Assembly (NCBI RefSeq): GCF_008905045.1
Contig: NZ_VWMY01000097.1
Location: 1 to 32,400, forward strand
Direction: 5' to 3'
Source: Streptomyces albicerus
Lineage (GTDB): Bacteria; Actinomycetota; Actinomycetes; Streptomycetales; Streptomycetaceae
Length of the DNA stretch: 32,400 nucleotides
Positions 1 through 8,134 of the stretch are shown piece by piece (the stretch's first letter is position 1; each line of letters begins with the position of its first letter). The translations under genes and the position numbers were made by a program. The notes beneath the pieces are model-generated. The model made no database searches and was not told the DNA's origin. It saw only the letters and a list, made by a program, of their open reading frames with translations.

Positions 1-402
1 CTCCGCGGATCACTTGTTGGGTCGTCGGTGCGGTGTCCCACTCGCTCCGCGATCGGGCCTCCGCTCCGACTCCTCTGAGCTTGCTGAGTACAAGTGGTTT
101 CGTGCATAGGTGAGTTGAAGAGCCGGATCGCTCCGCGACCGGCTCAGGCCAGCCGACAAGACGGGGTGAGCGGGGGTGGGAACCGAGCTGGGTTTTCCGC
201 CTCTTAACTATTCGTCAGGTACCGAAGAGCTGCAACTTGTTGAGAGGGTGTCAGGTTAGGGAGCCGCTCTGCGTGACTGCCGATGTTCGTGCTCAGCTTA
301 CAGGGTTGGCCTGCTTCCTTAGAGAAGAAACTATGGAAGGTTCGAATTAGGGGTCTTCCCCGTTGTTGGGTGAGCGGCAACGGCCTTCCATTCTGGTTGT
401 GC
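1..402. other. Non-coding, hairpin-rich stretch at the window start
   Basis: No convincing coding region is visible. The first 150 bases hold two copies of TCGCTCCGCGA (near 49-59 and at 128-138), each a short TCGC/GCGA stem with a TCC loop. The second copy sits inside a longer hairpin at 120-145. CACTTGT at 11-17 can pair with ACAAGTG at 90-96. Small-loop GC hairpins of this kind are common in subterminal DNA of linear Streptomyces replicons, but also in ordinary intergenic DNA. The stretch from about 180 to 402 is less GC-rich than the rest and shows nothing I recognise. Confidence 0.4.
120..145. repeat. Strong hairpin, possible subtelomere-type palindrome
   Basis: GAGCCGG (120-126) pairs perfectly with CCGGCTC (139-145). 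Inside, after one bulged A, TCGC (128-131) pairs with GCGA (135-138) around a TCC loop. That gives 11 paired positions in 26 bases. It has no T-tract and no gene immediately upstream, so a terminator role is not favoured. Confidence 0.5.
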
Positions 403-1236
403 TCAGGGCTGGTCGGCCGGGATGATCCCGTGCCCGTCGAGGGTCTCGGACAACAACTGGGCGTGTTTGCCGGGTAGTTGTCCGGCGTTGAGTTTGGTGC
501 GGGCCTTGGCCAGCCAAGGCCCGATCATCACGCGCTCGCCGTCGACTTCGATCCACTCGCGGGCGCCGGGAGTGCGTCCCCATCTTTCGAGGAACAGGCC
601 GAGGATGTGTGCAGTCTGCGCGAAGGTACGCCTCCGCGGGGTGGCGGCCGCGCCCGTTCCGTCCTGACGGTCCATCGGGATGCGGTTGGGGGTGAGGTCG
701 AGGCGGGTGAGTAGATCCCGCTGGCCAGGGTCGAGTTGGTCCCAGGCGGTGAACTGGCGGTGCAGCCAACTGCCCGCCTTCACTCCGTGGATCACTGTGT
801 CGCGGGCCAGCGTGCTGGGGTGGTTGCCGGCTTCGATGTGGCGTCGCAGCACGTGGTACTTGCGGTGCCAGTCGGGGCCGTGCGGGAGTTTCCAGTCCCT
901 GTCGAGGGCGGTGAGCCGGGCTTCACGTTCGGGGGCAAGGCGGCCTTTGCGGGCCAGTGCCCGCTGGTCGACGAGGAACTGGCCGCCGGGTTCTTGCGCG
1001 GGGATGGCGAGGTGGCCCTGCTCGGCGTGGTAGGCCTCGACGGTGGCCATGTGGCCTTGCCAGGCGGCTTCATGCTCGTCCCAGATCATGCCGAGCGCCT
1101 CGAGTTCGGTGATCCAACTCTCTTCCAGGGCACCGGCTTGGTAGGCGGTGCGCTGGCCGGTGATGAAGGCGCCCAGCCGGTAGCCGTAGGCGTCCTCGTA
1201 GTCGGATGGCACGCGCAGGTGGCCGTGCTCGGCTCG
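403..1236 (-). pseudogene. Truncated helicase C-terminal (helicase-associated repeats) copy
   Basis: The reading frame encodes about 269 residues from a GTG at 1212. It matches, almost residue for residue, the C-terminal helicase-associated repeats of the complete helicase at 14555-17005. Shared landmarks include DYEDAYGYRLG, GMIWDEHEAAWQGHMATVEA, VIHGVKAGSWLHRQ and GRTPGAREWIEVDGERVMIG. Homology continues upstream of the GTG through the codons for AEHGHLR and stops near 1236. The frame then meets a stop at about 1279. The apparent start codon is therefore an internal valine of the parent protein and has no ribosome-binding site. The ATPase domains are missing, so this is best read as the residue of a duplication or recombination. 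A secondary role as a free DNA-binding repeat protein cannot be excluded. The last 17 or so residues differ from the parent copy. Confidence 0.8.
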
Positions 1237-1400
1237 GTGGGATTGTGCGGGACGGTTCGCGCCGTGCTCTGTCCTTGCTCAGCCCCCGCCCGGCAGCACG
1301 CCGAGCGAATCCGGGCACGGAGAAGAGGACATGATGAGCCCCGGCCGGCGGCTGGGGACATCCGGCACAGGGCCCCCGCGCCCCGGGCCTGGAACGTTCC

Positions 1401-1778
1401 TCAGCTGGCCTGCGGCCAGGTACGGAGAAGGTCTGCGATCTTCCTCGCGGTGCACGTCGGATCGCGCAGCAGGTCGCGCAGTGCCAGGGCGTCTTCGCGG
1501 GTGGGCTTGAGCGGGATGCCGGAGGCTTCCAGATACATGACGCCCGTCGCCGCGGCCACAGCGAGGTTGGATCGCTCCAGCCAACGGCAGCGGCCGAGGA
1601 TGTGCACCAGGGCGCCAGCGCGGGCGTAGGGGCCGTTGTAGACGGGCGTTTCGAGGAGTTCGGCCCGGTGGCAGGCGACCGCCGCCACCGGCACCCCGTA
1701 GTCATCCGGAGCGGGATCCGCTGCGCCCGCGATCTCCGCGACCTGCAAGATCCACGGGACGTCGATGTGCAAGTCCAT
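1401..1778 (-). CDS. Fic/Doc-like toxin of a toxin-antitoxin pair
   Basis: The 125-residue protein starts MDLHIDVPWILQVAEIAG and resembles a family in Streptomyces annotated as the toxin component of fic-type toxin-antitoxin systems (from memory, not a search). Doc toxins inactivate EF-Tu by phosphorylation, while many Fic proteins AMPylate. The helical pattern around residues 55-90 fits the family, but the canonical HxFx(D/N)GNKR motif is not recognisable. The equivalent stretch reads HILGRCRWLERSN, so the catalytic chemistry is uncertain. Its ATG overlaps the antitoxin stop (TAATG, 1776-1780), indicating translational coupling. Family assignment is fairly secure; activity is not. Confidence 0.75.
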   Translation of the reverse strand: MDLHIDVPWILQVAEIAGAADPAPDDYGVPVAAVACHRAELLETPVYNGPYARAGALVHILGRCRWLERSNLAVAAATGVMYLEASGIPLKPTREDALALRDLLRDPTCTARKIADLLRTWPQAS

Positions 1779-2017
1779 TACGCGGCGTGCGCTCCCGGCA
1801 TGTGGCGGTCAGCGTCTTCGGCTTCGTCGAAGACGGCCTGGTGCTCGTCGAGGAAACGCTGCGCCGCGTCCAGGCCTCGCTGCCGTAGCCCGCCGACGTC
1901 CTCGCGCACGAGCGCCGCAATGTAGTCGCCGACGGCCATGCCGCGGTCCCTGGCCCGAGCGGTGGCCAGCTCCGCAATCTCGTCGTCGACGCGCCAGCCC
2001 TTCTGTGTCTTCGCCAT
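1778..2017 (-). CDS. Antitoxin of the Fic/Doc-like pair
   Basis: This 79-residue protein begins MAKTQKGWRVDDEIAELA. The N-terminal 40 residues have a ribbon-helix-helix-like pattern: a short strand GWRV followed by two helices ending at YIAALVRED. The acidic, helical C-terminal part (AQRFLDEHQAVFDEAEDA) is the usual toxin-neutralising tail. ATG at 2017 was preferred to the in-frame GTG at 2044 because the protein then starts directly before the strand and because the GTG lies within a palindrome likely to be the operator. The gene precedes and overlaps the toxin gene, the standard antitoxin-first order, so the pair probably represses its own promoter. Confidence 0.75.
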   Translation of the reverse strand: MAKTQKGWRVDDEIAELATARARDRGMAVGDYIAALVREDVGGLRQRGLDAAQRFLDEHQAVFDEAEDADRHMPGAHAA

Positions 2018-2032
2018 AACCCCGATGGTAAC

Positions 2033-2046
2033 AGGTGGTACCACCT
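2033..2046. promoter_or_regulatory. Palindromic operator candidate upstream of the antitoxin
   Basis: AGGTGGTACCACCT is a perfect 14-bp inverted repeat ending 15 bases upstream of the antitoxin ATG. Toxin-antitoxin operons are generally autoregulated through such palindromes overlapping the promoter. No further copy was noticed nearby. Confidence 0.5.
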
Positions 2047-2110
2047 TGAGTCCGGAGGCTTCGTCGTCCCGGCTTCGCGTCGGTTCTCCGGGGCTTGTAC
2101 AGGAAGCGCA

Positions 2111-5100
2111 TCAGCCGCTGCCCGGGGCGGGCCGGGCAGCGTCGATGTCGCCCCGGTTGACCAGGGCCTCTCTCAGCGCCCTGAGGGCGGCAGGGTGTTC
2201 GTCTGTGGGTCGGGCTGCGGCGGTGTCCAAGAGGGCGCGGGCGTGCTGCAGGAGTGCCGTGTCGTGTCCGGCCCCGGCGGAGTGGGTGACCAGCTGCTCG
2301 GCGAGGAGGAGCGCTTCTTCGCTGTCCGGGTGGCGGGCGGTGCGTTCGGCGACGAGGTCGGCGTCGGTCAGGGCCGGGGTGTGCTGGGCGCTGGCCCGCA
2401 TCAGGGACAGCCACAGGTCCTCGTCGAGGCTGGTGTCCGCGAAGTCGCCCGCGCCGGTGAGGGCGCCGGGCGGCAGGCCGGCGGCGATCGCGGCGCGCCA
2501 CAGGTCGGCCGCTGCGTTCAGCCGTGCGGTGGCATCGGGCGGGACGGGGCCGTCGGTGCGCGGGGTGCGGGCGGCGATCGCGGCCAGCAGCAGGCCGACT
2601 GCTTCCACTCCTCCGGTTCCGGTGGCCAACTCGGCCCAGAAGGCGGCCGGATCGCCCAGAAGGGCGGGGGCGGCCAGGAGCGCGGCTGCCACGTGGGCGG
2701 CGGCGTCGGACGCGGTGGCCGGGTGGCGCAGCGCGGCGAGGAGTTCGGAACGGTCGAGGGCGGCAAGGACCTGGTGGTCGTGCGGTCCCCAGCGCAGCCA
2801 GGAGGCGGCTGGCGAGGAGCTTTCGGGGGCGAGTCCGTACAGCGCGGCCTGGTGGGTGGCGGCGAAGGCGGAGGCGTACCGGTGAAGGGCGGGCAGGCGT
2901 ACCCCGGTCGCGGTGGCCACCGCGTCGTGGTCCCCGCGTGCGGCCAGTACACCGGACACCGTCTGAAGGATGTCGGCGGGCATCTCCCCGTGTGTGCGGG
3001 CCCGGTGGACGGCGTACTCGAGCAGGCACCCCAGCGCCCGTACTCCCGGATCCGACCCCAGCAGCGCTGGTCCCTCCCCTTCGGCCGGGCCGGGAGCGTC
3101 GGCGAGGGTATCTGCCGGGACGGCAGCGGGGTCGGCCAGAGGGGCGGCCAGGGCGTGCAGGTGGGCCAGGGCGGCCTTCTCCTGCTCGTCGGCGAGCGCG
3201 GTGTCAGTGCGCCACGCGAGGGTGAGCAGATCGAACAGGGCCTGGTCGGCGAAGTGCACCGCGGTGGACCGGCTGTCGGCTTCGCCGGTGCCGGTGGCGG
3301 GGGCCCTCTCGTTGAGGCGGCGGTGCAGGTCGAGCGCCGCGGTGACGGCGTCCGCCAGCGCGTTGTCGGGGAAGTCGCCGGGGCGGTCGGCGAGGACGGC
3401 GGTCGCGGCGAGGTAGAACGCGCCGAGCTCGGGCCGCTCGAGTGCGGCCAGGGTGGTGGGCACGTCGGCGGTCCAGGCGGCCGGGTCGGCGGCGACGAGG
3501 TGGTGCAGGACCATCGCGTAGCCGTCGGCGCCTGCGTCCGGTGCTGCGGCCAGCTTGGCGGCGGCGGCCGTCGGGCCGTGCGCGGCTGCCTCTTGGATCA
3601 GGTCCTCGGCGGTGAGATCCGTGGTCGCCTTGTAGGGCTCCGACCCGCGCGCGGTGCGTGGGTCGGACGGGCCGGCGGGCTGCAGGCGGCGTACTGCGGC
3701 CAGTACCGGTTCCCAGCCGGTCAGCAGTCGTGCGGGCAGGACGGGCAACCAGTCCCACACCCGCAGCCACGAGGCGAGCGGCTCGACAGTCCCGTCGGCC
3801 TGCTCGGCATCGTCGGGCAGGACCTCGGCCAGCAGGGCGGCGGGCGGCGGGGTGCCGAGCGCCGTACGGACGTCATTCTCCAGCTGTGCGGCGCGCTCGG
3901 GCGGGCAGGTGGAGAGCACGAGGTCGACGAGGCGGGCGGACTCCGGCGCGGGCTCGTCAGCCACGAGGCGCGGGGTGAGCGCCGACGCGTGCTCCCACCA
4001 CTCCTGCGCGGCCAGCCCGGCGGCGGGCGCCGCAGACCGGGCGGGCGGACGGGCGGCCAGGTGAGCGGCGAGCAGCCGGTCGTGCAGGCGGCCGTCGGCC
4101 GCGGCAAGCCGGGCCAGTCGGCGGGTGCGCTCGGCCAGGTGCACGCCGGTGTCGGCGTCCGCCGCAGCGAGGTCGAGGACGGTGCGCGCCAGCCTCGGCC
4201 CGCCGTACGCGGCCGGATCCCCGGCGTGCACCTGGTCGAGGTCGGCGCCGTAGACGAGCGGGCGGGAGGCGGCGGGCAGCAGGGTGACGTCGCGGGCGAG
4301 CAGACCGGCCAGCACGGCCCGGATCATCGCGATGCTCGGGTGCGCGGCGCCGGTGCGGTCGGACGGGTAGGCGGTGCAGGCGAGTTCGCGCAGCAGCACC
4401 GCGACCTCGTGACCGGGCAGCCGCGCGGCCGTCTCCTCGGCGAGCAGCTCCTGCAACTCGTCCTCGTCGGCCATCGCGGCCGCGATGGCCGCTTGTGCCG
4501 CAGCGGCGCCCTCGGCGGCCAGGGCTTTTTTGGCCCGGGCCTCGGCGGCCACCGCGCGCTCGGCAACCGCCCGCAGGGACAAGTGGCCGATGTGCTCGTC
4601 GTCGACCGCGTCCTGGAGCAGCCCCTCCACCACAAGGATCCACTCGCGCGTCCGGTCGGTGCGCGGGACAGTGCGCGCCCACCTCGCGGCTAGGCGCAGC
4701 GTCGCTCCCACCGCCGGGCCCCCGCCGTCCCGCACCCCGGGAGCGGCCAGGACCGCGCGCAGCTGGCCGGCGTCGACGACGCCGGGGTGGCGGACGGCCA
4801 GGCCCAGCAGCGAGTTGAGAGCCGGCCGGCCGGCCGCGGCGACCTGCTCCGCACGGCTGATGGCAGGGTCATCGTCGGCCGGTGCGGCCAGCCACGCCCG
4901 GGCAGCGTCCGGGTCGGCGTCGGCGACGTGCTCGAGGAAGGGGGCGGCCGGCCACCGTCCGCCGGCCGCCCCGTCCGGCATCAGCAGGTGCGGTACGTGC
5001 TCCTGCAAGACACCCAGCCATGCCGGTGCCGGGCCGGAGCGGAAGAAGTAGTCGCTGGCCCGGGGGTCCGCCCATCGGGCGAGCTTGGCGGCCTCGGCCG

Positions 5101-5773
5101 CGCCTGGGTCCTGGAGCGCGGCGAGTTCCAGGACGCGGGCCGCGCGGTCCGGGAGCGGCACCAGCAACTCGCGCGCCGCCCCGAGGAGTTCGGTGTAGAG
5201 AGTGACGGCGTCGCCGGGGCCTGCGGCGCGGCCGTGCAGGATGCCCGAGGCCAACCCGTAGACGGTGCCCCACACGTCCAGTGCCGTCTCCTGCGCTGCG
5301 CCGAGCGTGACGCCCGTCAGCCGTTCGAGGATGCCGCGGGCCCGACCCCGGTGGTAACCACCCGGGCGTTCCAGCTCGCCGCGCAGTACGTCGGCCGCCG
5401 CCGACACCCGCTCCCATGCCGGGCCCGGCGGAGCACCGGAGTCGGTGTCGGCGGAGCCGGGCGTGTCCCTCCCGGAGGCCAGCGGCCGGAAGGCGTCCAC
5501 CGCGGCCAACAGGTCCTCCGCCGCGGACTGCAGACCCACGGCCTGCGGGGCGCCAGGCAGCCCCAGCAGCGCGTCCGCCGCGGACCGCACACACGCCGCA
5601 GCCACCTCCTGCGGCCGTGTGAACCCCGCCCCGGTCAGCACCCGGTGCGCATCCCGCAGCAGCCCCAACGCTCGCACGCCCGCATCGCCCTGCGCCTGAA
5701 GAGCCGCCGTCAGAACGTCGTCGGCCTCCGGCAGCGCGCTCGCGTCTGCCGGGACCCCCACCTCGTCGCTCAC
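2111..5773 (-). CDS. Large Ala-rich helical protein, function unknown
   Basis: An uninterrupted frame encodes about 1,220 residues from a GTG at 5773 (VSDEVGVPADAS). An ATG at 5830 is an alternative, and the frame is open even further up, but that part looks non-coding. Neither start has a clear ribosome-binding site. The protein is almost entirely short Ala/Leu-rich amphipathic segments with no signal peptide or transmembrane segment, suggesting a helical-repeat solenoid. Early on there is a VYGLASGILHGR stretch, resembling the conserved helix of HEPN-like domains, followed by ASDYFFRSGPAPAWLGVLQEH. I recall similar stretches in large Streptomyces proteins of unknown role. No Walker, nuclease or protease motif was found. 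It is flanked by a toxin-antitoxin pair and a nuclease-like gene, so a defence role is possible but unproven. Confidence 0.75.
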   Translation of the reverse strand: MSDEVGVPADASALPEADDVLTAALQAQGDAGVRALGLLRDAHRVLTGAGFTRPQEVAAACVRSAADALLGLPGAPQAVGLQSAAEDLLAAVDAFRPLASGRDTPGSADTDSGAPPGPAWERVSAAADVLRGELERPGGYHRGRARGILERLTGVTLGAAQETALDVWGTVYGLASGILHGRAAGPGDAVTLYTELLGAARELLVPLPDRAARVLELAALQDPGAAEAAKLARWADPRASDYFFRSGPAPAWLGVLQEHVPHLLMPDGAAGGRWPAAPFLEHVADADPDAARAWLAAPADDDPAISRAEQVAAAGRPALNSLLGLAVRHPGVVDAGQLRAVLAAPGVRDGGGPAVGATLRLAARWARTVPRTDRTREWILVVEGLLQDAVDDEHIGHLSLRAVAERAVAAEARAKKALAAEGAAAAQAAIAAAMADEDELQELLAEETAARLPGHEVAVLLRELACTAYPSDRTGAAHPSIAMIRAVLAGLLARDVTLLPAASRPLVYGADLDQVHAGDPAAYGGPRLARTVLDLAAADADTGVHLAERTRRLARLAAADGRLHDRLLAAHLAARPPARSAAPAAGLAAQEWWEHASALTPRLVADEPAPESARLVDLVLSTCPPERAAQLENDVRTALGTPPPAALLAEVLPDDAEQADGTVEPLASWLRVWDWLPVLPARLLTGWEPVLAAVRRLQPAGPSDPRTARGSEPYKATTDLTAEDLIQEAAAHGPTAAAAKLAAAPDAGADGYAMVLHHLVAADPAAWTADVPTTLAALERPELGAFYLAATAVLADRPGDFPDNALADAVTAALDLHRRLNERAPATGTGEADSRSTAVHFADQALFDLLTLAWRTDTALADEQEKAALAHLHALAAPLADPAAVPADTLADAPGPAEGEGPALLGSDPGVRALGCLLEYAVHRARTHGEMPADILQTVSGVLAARGDHDAVATATGVRLPALHRYASAFAATHQAALYGLAPESSSPAASWLRWGPHDHQVLAALDRSELLAALRHPATASDAAAHVAAALLAAPALLGDPAAFWAELATGTGGVEAVGLLLAAIAARTPRTDGPVPPDATARLNAAADLWRAAIAAGLPPGALTGAGDFADTSLDEDLWLSLMRASAQHTPALTDADLVAERTARHPDSEEALLLAEQLVTHSAGAGHDTALLQHARALLDTAAARPTDEHPAALRALREALVNRGDIDAARPAPGSG

Positions 5774-6359
5774 CGCAGCACCGTAGCCCGGCCGCCCACC
5801 ACCCCGGCCCGGTTCTCGCGGATCCGCCATAGCCACCCGCCTGACCTGCCGCTCCTCCCCCATACGTCGGCCGTCGGCACCCGCCCGTCCGGCGTACGAC
5901 CGCGGCACGCTGCTGATCGCCACCACGGCCGGATGCCGCGGCTGGTAGTACCACCGACGAAATTTGCTGACCTGCGGAAACGTGGCCCGCCGCACTCGGA
6001 TGTCCCACGCGGTGGTGTGTTTCCCGGGTGAACCCCCGCACACAAGCGCCACCGGCCCGGGTGGTTTCACCCCGTTCCGGCGTGCAGTGCAGGCGGCTGC
6101 CGGATGCTTGGTCGTGGCCAGGGATCCGGCTCGGTGGAAGGTTCTCGGTCTGGCCGAAGCCGACGCCGTGGCGCGTCCACGGCGTCGGCCGGCTCCCGAA
6201 GGACACCGGGTGGCATTCCGTCACCGGACGAGCCGCATTTCGTCGGTAGCCCTGGTACCCGTCCCGTCGTCGAACGGATGCGCAGCCGACGCCGTTCCAC
6301 CTCGACCGGTCGAGCCACGGGCGTGGCCGGACCGCACCGGGGTGTCGGCGGATGCTCCG
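5774..6359. other. Intergenic region with a terminator-like hairpin
   Basis: The frames open here give low-complexity Arg/Pro-rich translations typical of antisense or non-coding GC-rich DNA. I see no gene I would defend. The 5' leader of the large gene to the left and the 3' trailer of the nuclease-like gene to the right both lie here, with a strong hairpin at 6159-6189. Confidence 0.5.
6159..6189 (-). terminator. Terminator-like hairpin downstream of the nuclease-like gene
   Basis: A perfect 13-bp stem, GCCGACGCCGTGG with CCACGGCGTCGGC, encloses a CGCGT loop. It lies about 170 bases beyond the stop of the leftward gene ending at 6360. There is no T-tract, which is common for actinobacterial terminators. 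Confidence 0.5.
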
Positions 6360-7817
6360 CTACGCCGAGCCGGAACCACCTGAGCGGCGCCAGAACCTGC
6401 GCTTTTGGGCAGTGCTCGTCGTGTTCTGTGCCGTGGTTGGCTTGCTCGTCCGGCCGGGATGAGGGCGGCCGAGCACGGCGGTCCGCACGGCAGACCAGTC
6501 CTGAGCGCGCCACCAGTCGAAGAGCTGGCCGGTGGCGAGTACCGGGAAGGTGAGGGCGTCGACGAACTCCTTGTGCTGGTTGCGCGGGTACACCTCGGTG
6601 GGGCGCTGGGCTGGGTCGAGGCGGTGCTGATGGTTGATGATCATGGCGGAGCAGGTCACCGGCTGGTGAGGCCGTAGCTGCGGCCACTTCTCAAGGTGCC
6701 GTTGGAGGGAGGTGACCAGCTTCTCCGATGCAGCGCCGGATGCGGATTTCACCTCGACCAGACACGTCTCCTGCTCCAGTACGGCGAGCAGGTCCGCCGA
6801 TTTCGGGGCGCCCAGTTCCACGTCCAGCTCGGTGACGGTGAATCCGGCGGCGCGCAGCACGGCAGCGACGGCGCCTTCCAGCTCGCTGCCCGTTCCGTAC
6901 AGGAGTCCGGACCGTACGGGGTCGGCTTCCTGCCGCGCCTGTTCGAGGTCGGCCTGGAGGCGGGCCTTGTCGTCGGTGTAGCGGCGCTCCAGTTCCTCGA
7001 GGGCGACGCGGGCTTGCTTCTCTGCGGGGGTCTCCAGGTCGGCATTCATGCTGTGCGGGGAGCGGGCGCGGCGCAACGCGGCCGGGTTGTGAGCAGGCAG
7101 GGCCTGCTGGACGATCCAGCCGACCACGGTGTCCCAGTCGACCGCGTCGGGGATCAGGTACCAGATCTGCTGGCCGTCACTGGGTGTCCAGCGGGCCACG
7201 ACCGGCTCGCCCAGGGTGTCCACCAGAATCGGCGCCAGCTCTCCTTCGGGCTTGTGGACCGTTGTCCCTTGAGGGCCCTCGGAATGGATCGGCTGCAGAG
7301 CCATGGCCCACCACGGAGCGTCGGCGGGGCGGTTGCGCAGTCGCAGGCCCAGGTCACGGTCGGCCGCGTCCAGATCGGGAGCCAGAGAGACCTCCGCTCC
7401 TGCGGGCAGGCGCTTCCCGGCGATCGAGCCGGTGAAGTGAGGGAAGTCCACACGGGCGTTGTAGCGGCTGAAGACGTTGCGGAGGCCGGCATCGTTGACG
7501 TTGCCCATCGTGGCGATGATCAGCGCCGGTTCGCCGCGCGAGGCCGCCCCGGACAGGAACCGTTCGAACTCATCCGCGCCCCGGCTGGCGAAGTGGCTCG
7601 GGTTGATGGCCGCGGCACACGTGCTGGTGTCCATGCCGAGCCAGCGTGGCTCGGCTCCTTCCTCGCTCCAGGAGATGTCCGCGTACTTGGCCGAGGCCGC
7701 GAAGAGTTGGTGGGCGTGGTCGGCCGCCTGCGGATCGGGCTCCGCCATCTCCGCGGGATTGTGAACAGCAACGTGGACAGGAACAAGCCCGCTTGGTCCC
7801 TGGGAATGTGCAGCCAT
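6360..7817 (-). CDS. Protein with C-terminal PD-(D/E)xK nuclease-like domain
   Basis: The 485-residue frame starts at an ATG (MAAHSQGPSGLVPVHVAVHN); a start 18 codons upstream is possible but looks non-coding. The first 270 or so residues are of unknown type. Residues of about 280-320 (PAEKQARVALEELERRYTDD...) form a heptad-like, charged coiled coil. The C-terminal domain has the restriction-endonuclease-like layout: a helix ELEGAVAAVLRAAGF, a strand, then D342 in SADLLAV and E355-x-K357 in LVEVKSASG, the D...ExK signature of the PD-(D/E)xK superfamily. The extreme C-terminus is a basic Arg-rich tail. Function is probably DNA cleavage or its remnant, possibly in phage or plasmid defence. There is no methylase partner nearby. 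Confidence 0.7.
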   Translation of the reverse strand: MAAHSQGPSGLVPVHVAVHNPAEMAEPDPQAADHAHQLFAASAKYADISWSEEGAEPRWLGMDTSTCAAAINPSHFASRGADEFERFLSGAASRGEPALIIATMGNVNDAGLRNVFSRYNARVDFPHFTGSIAGKRLPAGAEVSLAPDLDAADRDLGLRLRNRPADAPWWAMALQPIHSEGPQGTTVHKPEGELAPILVDTLGEPVVARWTPSDGQQIWYLIPDAVDWDTVVGWIVQQALPAHNPAALRRARSPHSMNADLETPAEKQARVALEELERRYTDDKARLQADLEQARQEADPVRSGLLYGTGSELEGAVAAVLRAAGFTVTELDVELGAPKSADLLAVLEQETCLVEVKSASGAASEKLVTSLQRHLEKWPQLRPHQPVTCSAMIINHQHRLDPAQRPTEVYPRNQHKEFVDALTFPVLATGQLFDWWRAQDWSAVRTAVLGRPHPGRTSKPTTAQNTTSTAQKRRFWRRSGGSGSA

Positions 7818-8001
7818 GACCGCACCGTATCCGCCGCCTATGACACCGCAGGCACTCATTTTCCGAGGCATCTGGTCAGGCGCCCGCCCGGGACCGCGAC
7901 TGGCGCCGCGCCCACTGGACCCGCAACACCCGCATCCATGGCGTGACCTTCATGGGTCAATGTCCCGGCCAGCGGCCGGTGTACGCGGTGGATCACGGCC
8001 T

Positions 8002-8032
8002 GGGGCCCGGCGCACGGTGTGTGCCGGGCCCC
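8002..8032. terminator. GC-rich hairpin, terminator-like
   Basis: GGGGCCCGGC pairs perfectly with GCCGGGCCCC around an 11-base loop. No T-tract follows. No gene is seen that clearly ends into it, so it may belong to a decayed neighbour. Confidence 0.35.
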
Positions 8033-8114
8033 GGGCGGGCAGGGCGTGCGCCAACACGGCCTGCGGGGTGTCCTGATGCGGCGGAATTGCGACCCGTACG
8101 GCCTCAGGAGCGCC

Positions 8115-8134
8115 ACCGGCCCGGAGGGGCCGGT
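8115..8134. other. Short perfect hairpin with GGAG loop
   Basis: ACCGGCCC pairs with GGGCCGGT around a GGAG tetraloop. The loop is a ribosome-binding-site-like sequence, so a small-RNA element is conceivable, but nothing else supports it. Confidence 0.3.

Noticed and set aside
325..350. GGTTCGAAT, a T-loop-like sequence suggesting a tRNA
   Set aside because: The flanking bases cannot form a T-stem on either strand and no acceptor or anticodon arm is present at the right distances.
2195..4693. Long open frame on the + strand, opposite the large Ala-rich gene
   Set aside because: The translation is a Gly/Gln/Arg-rich low-complexity string with no domain, as expected of an antisense frame in GC-rich DNA. 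The leftward frame is longer and protein-like.
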